Below, in pieces: positions 1 to 10,800 of a stretch of DNA of 34,441 nucleotides. The notes beneath the pieces were generated by a model that saw only the letters and a program-made list of their open reading frames with translations, was not told the DNA's origin and did no database searches. The first letter of the stretch is position 1, and every line of letters begins with the position of its first letter. This stretch comes from Saccoglossus kowalevskii. Lineage: Eukaryota; Hemichordata; Enteropneusta; Harrimaniidae. The translations under genes were made by a program, and so were the position numbers. The DNA is taken from assembly GCF_000003605.2 (NCBI RefSeq), contig NW_003135342.1, positions 319,387 through 353,827 on the forward strand. Direction: 5' to 3'.

Positions 1-1392
1 AGCTGGCTGGAGCCTTCATTCCTTGTCTATATTTTACACTAGATACCAGCCAATACCCCCCCCCCCCGCTCATAGGGAGTGCGCACAGTTGATCATAGTT
101 CCTGGGCTTCCTGTGGTTACTAAAAAAGTAACCGTGCGTTTTAGCGTTATCTTTTTTCGGGCGCCATAGTTTTTATCATTTTTGTTGATAACTTTTGAAC
201 AAACTGTAGGCTTCATTAATAATTCGAAAAACAAAACAATATTAAAACAGTTTTGATACGAGTTTGATTTTGTGAAAGTTTACAAGAAAGGTACAATTTG
301 GCGTTTACAGTGTGAAACAAGGAGTGGATATGACTGTAGAAATAATGCCAGTTTTTGTTTTAATAACGAAGACTTTACTTCTCGGTGCTCGACTGCACTC
401 GCTAACTTTCTGTCAGTACGGAATACAAATTATCATTGGAATATGCCAGCCTAAGCTTTCGTCACGAGGAAACGCAATTAATTTGCAAATAGTAACCAAA
501 TTTGGATACACGTTTTTAAATTGAATAGTGGCAACATTATATTACATTAATTTCATAATGTCCTACTTAATTGCACTCTAAGTGCATCGTTTTACTTCGA
601 TTTGATGGAAGTAGCCATTAAAAGCGAGGTCGAATTATGGCAAACGGAACCCACGATGCTGAAAGCCGGGCTGTTATCTCGTATTAGTAATGCTGATGCT
701 ATTAACGGGTATTCCGGAGTCAAAAGTCCGACACAAAAATTGGACAGCGAAAAGCAATTTTGGTGAGGATGTAGCAGACATAACCCTGTGAATTTCACGA
801 AGGCATGAATGACTGTTTTATATAACATAATGACATTTATAAATGTTTTATAAATTTAGAATGACGGTTGAAAACAACTTGACAAATCACAACGCGTTAA
901 TTGCATAACACTAAATCAATGATTGAACAAAACTCGCAAAGTATCATGATGGGTAATGGGGGGGGGGGGGCGTCCCGAATAGATTTTATAGTCGAGTGTA
1001 TTCATTGGTTATGAATGAAATGCGAAGGTCTTCCAGAGTAACATATTTTATGAATATTGTTTAAATTTTCATATAACAAATATTTTATGAATATTTTATA
1101 AATTTTCATATACATAATCATACATCCATGAATTTATTGTATTGAACTGAAATTCATAGATGTTTTAAAGCTGATTTTATGTGGTAAATGCTCGTTTTAG
1201 GTGGTTGGGCAGTTTTGCTACCGAAAACAAATCTCCCTCTTTTTAGCACCATAATAGAACACGTCCAGTATCTTTCAAATGATCGGGAATACACGACAGA
1301 CTGCGCATGCGAGGAGATTTGACATTCTATGGCGGTCATTGACCTTATAAAGAAAGAGAAATGAAAACAACAGAACACAACGTCATGCAATG

Positions 1393-1555
1393 TTGAAGCG
1401 GGGAGTCGTCACTTGCGCATGCGTCAGATGACCATAGCGTGTCATTGTTTACAAACAAGCGTCTACCCATGAGCCTTCGCGTTTTTACGTGTGTTGTTAA
1501 CGTTGCTTGGGTCTCAATTCTTGCGCATGCGCAGGTGAGGACCCTCCCGCTTTTA
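1393..1555. mobile_element. MITE family B, copy B1
   Basis: About 163 bp, from TTGAAGCGGGGAGTCGTC to a complementary GGACCCTCCCGCTTTTA. The interior CATAGCGTGTCATTGTTTAC and AAGCGTCTACCCATGAGCCT are shared almost exactly with B2. The arm near the right end carries TGCGCATGCGCA (1522-1533), a perfect NRF1-type palindrome. Confidence 0.88.
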
Positions 1556-1755
1556 TATCATTACCTTACGTCATATAAATTAATATATACTGATGAAATT
1601 GTTTGCATCTCAATATTTAATACTGTCTATACTCATAAATCGAGCGTTGTATGTTCACGCTACCCCGGATGTAGCCTCAAGTAGTAAATACATGTACACA
1701 AATACATCAGTCACTTGTGGGAATATAAAACTATAAAAATCTATACAATATTCTG

Positions 1756-1769
1756 TTTACCATGGCAAC
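1756..1769. promoter_or_regulatory. RFX X-box-like motif
   Basis: TTTACCATGGCAAC, two mismatches to the palindromic X-box. Confidence 0.35.
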
Positions 1770-3240
1770 AAGTCAATAATTACTCATACGTTATGTTACA
1801 AAAAAACAAAACTACAGTGGAATATGTCTAAGCTAATCACTTGGACGTCTGGCGCGAACGAATTTGTATTGGGTACTTGTTTTGGCAGGTATTGTGTATT
1901 AGAGTGCGCCCTCACTGGCAATTCAACATCTCGCCATTTTGTTTTACGTCCAATGTCATAAGCTACGTAAACTCTGATTGGGCGCATGTTGTACTGGTAC
2001 GTCCAATCAGATATATTTATTTTACCAAGGTCAACGTCTCGATAGAGCTATTTACGCGTTCGTGACGGAATTTATTTACTCCGAGTAGGCGAAACACATT
2101 ATCATTGAGACAAAACAAGAATCTAAATCCCACTTGTTTTGTTTGTTTTGATTTTAGCTAAAATTTGTTTTGAGCATTTGTTATGCAGAATTGTGGTACA
2201 ATTAGATGAACTCCGTTGTGGCGCCCTCTCGCAGCAAGCATTTTTGTTCATCTACGTCATATTTATCCGCCATTTTGTCGTCTTTGGCCGAAGTTTGTCG
2301 TTATAAAACCACTAATATAAATCTCCAAGTTCTCTTTTGATATAACACAACCAAGTGTTAGCTGATAAACGTTCAGCTTTTATTATCGTGAACTCCATAA
2401 ATTTTAGTAATCACGAGACGTTGGCCACGTGAGTCGTGAACGAACTTCGAAACGAACCTGCAGCGCCACTGGCGTAATCGCACAACATCATGATACTCGC
2501 ACGCTTAAAATGCGCAAATGGTCTAATACAGACGGTGGTTTATCTGATATTCACCCGATGTGTCCGAAATATAAAAAAGAAAAATTCATCACATATCATT
2601 ATTATAAAAATTGAAAACTAAAAATGTCAACAAATCTATAAAGCACTCTAAAATTAATTTTTCGGTAATTATCAAATATTTCTGAATAAAATACATTCTA
2701 TTGAATTATGAATTACAAGATAGACACATATATAATATAAATTTTCCATCAAAACAGCGATGAAGACAAATGATTCAATAATTTACAAAATATGAAAATG
2801 AAAAACGGTATAGTAATAATCTATATTAGATATTTCAAAATGTATTCCTATAAAAATATCTAGTTACTTGTTGTAAAATTCTATGATAACGAGACTTTTT
2901 TGTAATCGTAAACTAAAAACCGCTAGCTACCTCTATACGAGAACAAATAAACTAGCCGAGAGCGTTCGTAACTAAAATATCCATGATACAGCCACTCTCG
3001 TCTACTGAACACGACGCAGGTACAAAAACGTCACAGAAAAATGAAACGTACAACCTAGCTTTTAATAACCTAATTTCCAGCGATGATGTTCACTCATCAA
3101 GACTAGAACTAATTAAAATAATAATTAATTATATATACAATTTAATAATTCAAGTATAGTACTATATTCTGCATTCCCTGCTTGTGAGTGTTTGATAATA
3201 TTTGGCACACGTTTAAAGCCTGAGTGACGGTAAAAATAGA

Positions 3241-3408
3241 TTAAAGCGGGGGTGTCGTAGTCTCCTGCGCATGAGTCAGATGGCCATAGCGTGTCATTGT
3301 TTACAAATAAGCGTCTACCCATGAGCCTTTGCGTTCCTAGCGTGTGTTGTTATCATCGCTTGGGACCCAATTCCCGCGGGTGCGCAGATGACGACCCTCC
3401 CGCTTTAA
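3241..3408. mobile_element. MITE family B, copy B2
   Basis: About 168 bp, TTAAAGCGGGGGTGTCGTAG to ACGACCCTCCCGCTTTAA, near-perfect inverted ends. Aligns to B1 along its full length with scattered substitutions. The NRF1-like palindrome of B1 is altered here (GCGGGTGCGCAG). No coding capacity. Confidence 0.88.
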
Positions 3409-3988
3409 ATTGTTGAAAAGTATGAGGTAGATCATTATTTTTTTGAAAGGTGGGAGCAAGAATTTACGACCAGATTGTTTCTTCATGACCCTGATTTTAA
3501 TTTTTCTCAAGAAGATGATTTCAAGGTAGGTTAGCAACTTGAACCCCTTCCAGAAAAATAATGTCCACCCCTTAATTGTTCTAATGTGCACTACCTATAT
3601 TGCTTCTTCGTTTTGTACTCTGGTGATGATTGATCACGTGACAGTTCTGATGTCACAATAGTATATATATGATACATCCCTGCCTTAATACCATGACTGG
3701 TGTACAAATACAAGTTCCACATTTTTGACAGCTTATAAAAACTGACACTAAATATTTTTTTTTTCATTTTTACAAATTGTTGTTTACGGATCTGCTCTAT
3801 ATAAAAGTATTAAGTGAAACCTCGTTAAACAAATTACACGTTCCTCTGCATTCTGTATGACCTTGACCCACCTTATTGTCAATCGGTAATTATAAACCGA
3901 CATGACTGACAAGGAGGAGTAGAGTGCTCTTGAACTTGTACCCGAGTATATATTTAAATCCAGTGCAGAAAATAATAACACTATTATG

Positions 3989-4130
3989 CAGGGGCGGATG
4001 TTCAGTTAGAAGGAGGAGGAGGGCTTTAAAATGACGTCATCGACGCAGTGCATTCTGGGATATATGGGTACGAGTAAAGACGACACGGTATTTTCGAGGA
4101 GGAGGGAGGGGGCAACCCCTGCACCCTCTC
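3989..4130. mobile_element. Possible remnant of a GGGGCGGAT-type repeat, region 1
   Basis: Starts CAGGGGCGGATGTTCAG, with purine-rich GGAGGAGGAGGG blocks, and ends near GGGGGCAACCCCTGCACCCT. A GGGGCGGAT head with G-rich and CCCCTGCACCC blocks is, from memory, typical of abundant DNA-transposon ends in aquatic animals. No second end is clear. Confidence 0.3.
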
Positions 4131-4471
4131 TAAATACGTCATTACCATTCAACGCCTTAATGGCATCATATTATTTAAATCCCTCGGTGTTTTTGAATAA
4201 TGTTTATAAGAAAAATAATCTATCGTCATTTATAAAAATTATTTTGTGTCGTAATATCGGCAATAACATCTTAACTGTGTTACTCACCATATTTTAAAAA
4301 TACAAAACTTATAAAATTTATATAAATATATACTTGCCAAAATAAATAAAAAAACGAACCATTTTAAGTGTTGTGGTATTTAAAAAAAAAACGATCCAAC
4401 CTTTGTTCGAAAATATTTCCCAAATGATTTATCTTTGAATATATCGCCAAAACTTGAACAGCACGTAGTGC

Positions 4472-4485
4472 GTAGCCATGGCAAC
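4472..4485. promoter_or_regulatory. RFX X-box motif just past the receptor stop
   Basis: GTAGCCATGGCAAC, one mismatch to the palindromic X-box, 12 bases beyond the stop codon in the presumed 3' UTR. Confidence 0.45.
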
Positions 4486-4497
4486 ATGTGTGGTCTT

Positions 4498-4868
4498 TTA
4501 TATTTGCCCATATGCCTTGTGTGAAAAAATGTATTTGCTCTCAATTGCCCCTAATTGTTCAGCCTCCCTGCTCACCCCAGCGCGCTCTTGTGTCTCTCCC
4601 TCCCTACTCCGTCTTTCGTTCTCTCGCTGTTCGGCCTCCCGTCTTTTTCTCTCGTTCTCCAATTGTTCAGCCTCCAGGCTCTTTCGCTCGTTCTCTTGCT
4701 GTTCCACTTCCATGCTTTTCCTTTCATACTCTTGCTGTTCTGCGTCTCGGTGTCTTCTCCGGTGATCACGACGCTTTGATAAGTAGAACAACACGAATGC
4801 GGCGATTGCGCATACGGGGACAACAACTCCAAACGTGACACCAATTATCATTTCCAGTCTCGCTTTAC
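4498..4868 (-). CDS. Last coding exon: transmembrane helix and repeat-rich cytoplasmic tail
   Basis: Phase-1 acceptor (TGCGTCGACAG) to a TAA stop at 4500-4498; residues 420-542. After GKARLE comes a membrane span (about 426-449, core GVVVPVCAIAAFVLFYL), then a basic stop-transfer run (SKRRDHRRRHR), giving a type I topology with the tail inside. Residues 463-522 are five tandem copies of a 12-residue unit, of which EQQENERKSLEA is typical; the last copy is degenerate. The alternating acidic and basic residues predict a charged stable helix. The protein ends AYGQI, where YGQI fits the Y-x-x-hydrophobic endocytic signal. I see no exact AATAAA on the minus strand in the 500 bases after the stop; a TATAAA variant lies at 4322-4317. 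Confidence 0.88.
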
Positions 4869-7800
4869 CTGTCGACGCACAAGTATAGAACACATGAGTA
4901 TGTCGATTTCTCTTAGAGTAAACACATGCACAGGCAATGAGCTTAAAGGGAGGTAGTCGTCGCTCCACACATGCGCGAGATATATGGGTCTCATATAAAC
5001 AAAGATGGCGACTTTGACTGTTACGCAGATCAACGAATACAAACTGAGATGTTATCAACCTGTAATTAGGTATTTGTAGGTGATTGGAAGGTATCGAAAG
5101 AGTCGCCGGCGGTAATTAGTGCAAGTCGCGCCCAGGGCAAACCTCATACTTGTGATTTCTATTAGAAGAGCGCATTGGATTGTGGGAAAATCAATGTTTA
5201 TCAACACAAATGTCGCACATGCGCAGCGCGACGACCACCACCCTTTAATAGTAAATGTAACGTTATAATTATCTCATTCATTACACTGATTCACCAAGAC
5301 AACATACATTCAGCAATGGACATTCACCACTGTATCACATTTCGTCAGACCCAACAAGTGAGATAGAAACAAGAGATAACAATATTTGGGAGAAAATATA
5401 TCAATATCTAAGCAGGTGACCATATTTTCAGAATTCATACATATGCATGTAAAGTGGGTCCATCAAGGGATATAACATAATCAATTCATAGATTCATAGA
5501 TTAGAAGAAATAAAATGGATTATATGGCTCACAGCAGTAAACATGAGAACCCGCAGGTGTACTGCATACATTGATAGCCTGTCAACACGGACTGGGCAGT
5601 ATGTACCTCACATGATGCGTGGGCAGGTCAGTGTCTCGCATTGGCACATGGCACCGTGTCACCTGTGACCGTGCCATTAGGACCGGTGGAAGTGTTAAAC
5701 TAATTTTGAGTAACATTTATTGATTAAATTTACACGACCCATATGGGTCATATTTCTGAACATTGTCAAATCAGGTCAAACGTCTTGAGTCGAGTGACAC
5801 GTAGTTTCGGTACACGCGACTACCTTTCAAAAAGACACTAGATAGACACAAATTTCGTACTTGGCTTGAATATGCACTTTGTCATGTTTTCTGACATTTG
5901 ACCGTCTCCAAGAGTCACGTGAAAGTGTGTATCCGTCATCCCTTGAATATAGTTCTACAATGACCACCTATCTAGTCTTGATTTCAATTCTGACTAAGTT
6001 GTAGTTTTGTACATGTATTAACACACGAGTTTAACCCCCGTTTCAGCGTGAGCCACTCGTTTAAATTTTTTTCTAACCACAGATCCAGGAAAATAATAAT
6101 ATTCTCCATTCTTTGCACTCGCTCTGATACATAGACGGATATGTTGCCATAGTTACTTCCTCTATTACTAAAGATGGAGTAAGGATGTTAGAATAGGTAG
6201 ACTGTCTTGTTTTGAGGTTGGAGGAGAATTGAGACATGGAAATTGAGAATTGAGTTTGAAAATAATCATTTATTTCTACCCAATAGATACACAATTACAA
6301 TTGCTTAACTGTAATTGCAAATCCAGGATTGTTTACCTCCAGGGCGTTTTTGAAGAAGTAAGCACTTCGTTTTATTTTTTTCGTTTCAATGGGTAGTATA
6401 AGAATTCACCGCTTGGACGATGACGGAGTGACTTGCTTGAAGCCGCTCTCGTACCTTATGCCGTTATATAGGCTATGGTGCTCCACAATGTGTGTACAAT
6501 TCCACAAAAAGCTCATTAATCTCTATTATTATGCCAGGCGACGTGAGTTACATACCCAATCGTTGCGTCATTGACTGTTTATCAATAACAGAAAGTAGAG
6601 CAGATTAAAAATAACATGTTATTTTAGAACCTCCCAAAAAACCCTTAAAATAGTTGTCAGATGCTTTATACAGCATCGTAAAATATTTCATTCAAAACGC
6701 ACGAAATACCCTTTGCCCCCTGTTATCTACGACATTAATCTTCTGCTGAGGCCTTTGACCGGGCAGGAAATGAGGTTAGTAAGCCAACGTGGGCAGAGTT
6801 TTAGTTTAATACGCACATATTCTTTATATGTTGTGTTTCGAGATTAGATCCTGTGTTATTTCTACAGGCATATCTCATCGTAGTATCGCTCACTCTTATA
6901 GAATAATATACGACTTCTATGACCTCTAAAGGTCACACATCCTGGTACTAATGTTGGTATGGAAATCGAAATTAATTCATTTTATAGATATTTCAGCACT
7001 TGACTATTTATTTTATCTACTTAAGTAAAATGTTTTTGTTAGGAAAAAAAAATAACACATTAAAAGTTACCCAAATTGTGTTTGTCTGACCTTTAGGGTC
7101 ACGAAAGTGGCCTATTATGCGACACTGTTTTGTGTGTAGGGGAGGTACTCCAGAAACTGAAAGATAAACGCGCAGTATTTTACGATTTACTGTGTTGTTG
7201 AATTCATAATTAGCCTCAAAGCATGGATACTGATTGTTAACAAATGAAAAATAATACTGGCATTCTTTAAAATACACCCTTAACCTAAAGGGTGGTGGTC
7301 GTCGCGCCGCGCAAGTGTGTTGATAAACATTGATTTCCCCCACAATCCAATGCGCTCATCTAATGAAATCACGAGTACGAGTTTTGACTTGGGCGCGACT
7401 CGCACTAATTACCGCCGGTGACTCTACCGATGCCTTCCAATCACCATTACCTAATTACCATTCGTAACGTCTCAGTTTGTAGTCGTTGGTCTGCGTAACA
7501 GTGGCAAAGTCGACATATTTGTTCATATGAGTTGCGCGACGGCCACTGCCCTTTAAAGTTCGAAATGATGCGACCAAATGAAAGGAACACACTCGTACTC
7601 CTAGCGTACATGCCTAGAAAGAAATGAGCAAGTCAATCGCTATTGACGATTTCAACCTCAGTGAAAACACGTCAGATAAATAAAACGCAAGAAGAGTCTT
7701 TAAATTTCACTCTAACATGAAAATAATATTAATACAAATATCATGCCGAGTAATGGGAATTTATAACAGAGATCCCACTGACATAATATAACGATCGGCT

Positions 7801-10800
7801 TATTAAATGAAAGTGCCAACAAAGATAAATTCCGAACGACTGATTTCGTAACAGTTTCATCAGGAAACGTGACGAGTCCAACAATATAACTGACTGTTCT
7901 GTACCATTCATGGCTTTCATGCGTTTCTCACTTTGAAAGAGGAATTTCAACAAAGAACTACGTGGGATAATAATTGTGGACACATGGTATAATGTAACAA
8001 TATTACTCAGCAAGTCAGATTACCCAACATCCCACTCGCACATCCGCTAACTAGTCATTCGGCCAGTCAGTCAAAAAAATAACACTGAATGCATGACAAG
8101 CTAAATACTATATTGAATGTATGTAAACTTGTACTGTGCGTGACTCGAACTACTGGCGGATCCAGAAATTCGGTAAGGGCGCGCGCTCATATTGACGTGG
8201 TCGGAGGCCGCGTCCTTGCACCTCCGGTGGGCTGGGTTTGTCAAATTGATTTGTCAATTTTTTTTTGCGGGCTGAAGGGGGAGTGGGCGCCGCGAACCGC
8301 CGCTCACGCACGGCACTAAATCACGGATGCTTGATAGCTGAGTTTATTACCACAGAGGGCATGAAATCTCAAATCGATCGTAGCCGACCGGGACGTTGGG
8401 CAAAGGTCGTCAGATCTGCCTTTCGCGAGCGTCGATTCGAGTCACACAAGTAGTACATTTTTACTTCTATTAACTATACGTAGTATAGCGGTGCGATGAT
8501 ATTCCCTTGTTTTACTTCCTATGTTGGCAGCTACTATGAGTTTACAGCCAGCCAATCAGTTAGTCAGGCAGTGAGGGCAAAATCAAACTAAAAAATCCTC
8601 TTTCAAGACTGACTAAAGTTACATGACCCATCGTGGATATCTATGGAGTGCGTTAATTCAACAATCGTTCGTATATGGGCTTTCTAGTAATATTACATCC
8701 ATGGCCAGTCAACACGCAAACAAAATATGTATATCCGTATGTAAATATATTGACGATGAAACAAAAACAAGCCTCAATGGTAGTTACAGTACCATCACGT
8801 GACACGTAACCTTATCAGCTACGCAGTACAAACAATATTTTATTAAAAAAAAATATAATAAAGAACAATAAAAGATTACAAAAAAAAACATTACCTAAAG
8901 GTATACAAAAAGTAGCATTGACATCTGACATATCTCCACAGTGGTCGAGACAATCAGTCGAAAGGTAAGGTACGATGCAGTGATCATTAGCACACTTGAA
9001 GTCTTTATCCTCGCATCTTCCATCCTCTGAAACATCAATCACAAACGCAACATTTATTAAAACGTGCTCGGGATAATGAAAGCACAACTCAATTCTAGGA
9101 GCAATGTTGAAGCAACTGTTAGCTTCGTATACACACAGCGTTTCAAGTTCACTGCGAGTAAGGTTCATGACAGTACTAATAATAGAACTTCTCAAGTCTT
9201 AATTAAGCACGCCTACTCTAATTAATAGCAGGAGTACTGTCTGCTAAGCATTCTTCTCCTTGAGTGTATTTACATTTTGCTTTTTGAATGCGAGCTGTAC
9301 AGTAGTAGCCAATCAGAGATCGCTCTGCATCACGCCGATGTTATTCTGTGCATACATACTTTTATCCATCGCCATGTGTGTTTAATCATGATTATTTTGC
9401 ATTCACGATTTGTCGGAACATACACTGCTATAGTATGTTTACTTTCTATGCTAAAAATAACTACTGTTTTTTTTAATTGTCAACCTTTAGATGACTTTAA
9501 AAAAACGCACAATGAAGAAGTTTTTATTGATGATGTATTTATCGATGGTGTATGAGAAGTGGCACTGGAAACGTCTAAGTGTGTACTCGCTGGTCAGTCA
9601 AAGTCGCCATCTTTGTTCACATGAGTCCCATATCTGGCGCATGCGTGGCGCGGCGACCACCGCACTTTAATCAAGTCGCTTTTAGACAAAATTGAATCTA
9701 AGATTTACACCAATCTCAACTATTACAGCGATATTCATATCTCCAAATCTATTACATACGGGCTATTGGTCGCTCGGATTTCACGGCTCAATTTCCAATT
9801 TGAAGTCTTAAAGGACACATGATAGGTTCAGCCAAATAGATTTGTAATTACATTACCTGCCATGTAATAAAGGGAGAATACTGCTTTGAAACCATTACTG
9901 CCTTCTGTTATGTTTTTAAGAGTTGACCTAAGTTCCAGAGACGAGGAGGCCATGAATGTTTTCTTCTCCACCCCATAGCAGGCACCTCCGAGAAGCTTAT
10001 TAGCTTCGAACAGCTGCACTTTCTCAAATTGATCGGTGCACGGATCAATAATACCTGAAAATACACGAGGAATACACCGAGATTCGATCAGGGTCAGTTT
10101 GGGACATGCATTTCCATTATAGTGAGATTTATAATTATCTGGGCGAGCGAACACGAGTGTTCGACAATGTCTCCCAGGACCAGGACCAACGAAGTAAGAA
10201 AATTGATTTTTATTTTTTTGAATCATCAAAATTACGTTGTCTTTAGGTAGTGACATGAACACATACGAGTGTTCGACAATGTCTCCAAAGACCAGGACCA
10301 ACGAAGTAAGAAAACTGATTTTTATTTTTTGAATCATCAAAATTACGCTGTCTTTAGGTAGTGACATGAATATGGCGTCTAATGAGTAAATGCACGGATT
10401 ACTTATCTCTCTGATATGAACATGTCTACGCTTAGACTAGTATCGATGTAAGTTGGTTGATAATTTCATTAAAGGATAATGCTGTTAGCTAATGCAATAA
10501 TATATCACCGTCTTAGCTTGACAATACAACGACAAAACATGCATGAGTATGTTCTACCTGATTTTCCCGCATATCATTTAATCCCATCGTCGTTTTTTTT
10601 TTTTTTACCTGAAACAACGTCCACTGCATCTATTGGGTACGGGTGAGTATCTTTCAACCAACAGTTGCCGTATTCCGTATCTCCCCTATTATTATCAAAG
10701 TCCCAAGCTTTGCAACCTTTGGTAGCCTTACATGACTGGCAACAGGATTCAGCACCTGCTGTTTTATAGTGATGCCCGTAGGTGATATCTCCACCTGGTC

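Larger units (their letters stand above)
1..4497. other. Region downstream of the receptor: no gene recognised
   Basis: AT-rich sequence with two family B MITEs (1393 and 3241), homopolymer tracts (C-run at 55-67, G-run at 959-970), a GC-richer block at 1840-2300 with CGCCATTTTG motifs, and the GGGGCGGAT-type remnant at 3989. Open frames are short and have no domain or splice context. The 3' UTR of the receptor must extend into the last part of it. Confidence 0.6.
4869..8894. other. Intron between the LDLa and last exons
   Basis: A 4-kb intron holding MITE A1, MITE A2, the GC-rich remnant at 8153 and an X-box-like motif at 6143. I searched the minus strand for further extracellular modules here and found none. 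Confidence 0.65.

Noticed and set aside
4478-4838. Three overlapping plus-strand frames rich in Ser, Cys, Phe and Leu
   Set aside because: They are the complement of the Glu/Arg-rich repeat tail of the receptor's last exon; the repeat keeps all frames open.
7741-8013. 90-codon minus-strand frame in the LDLa-TM intron
   Set aside because: No cysteine pattern or flanking splice sites of the right phase; another frame is equally open.
10055-10367. Upstream extension of the CUB2b frame
   Set aside because: Covers the 112-bp tandem duplication and lies before a good CAG acceptor; the CUB pattern starts only after it.
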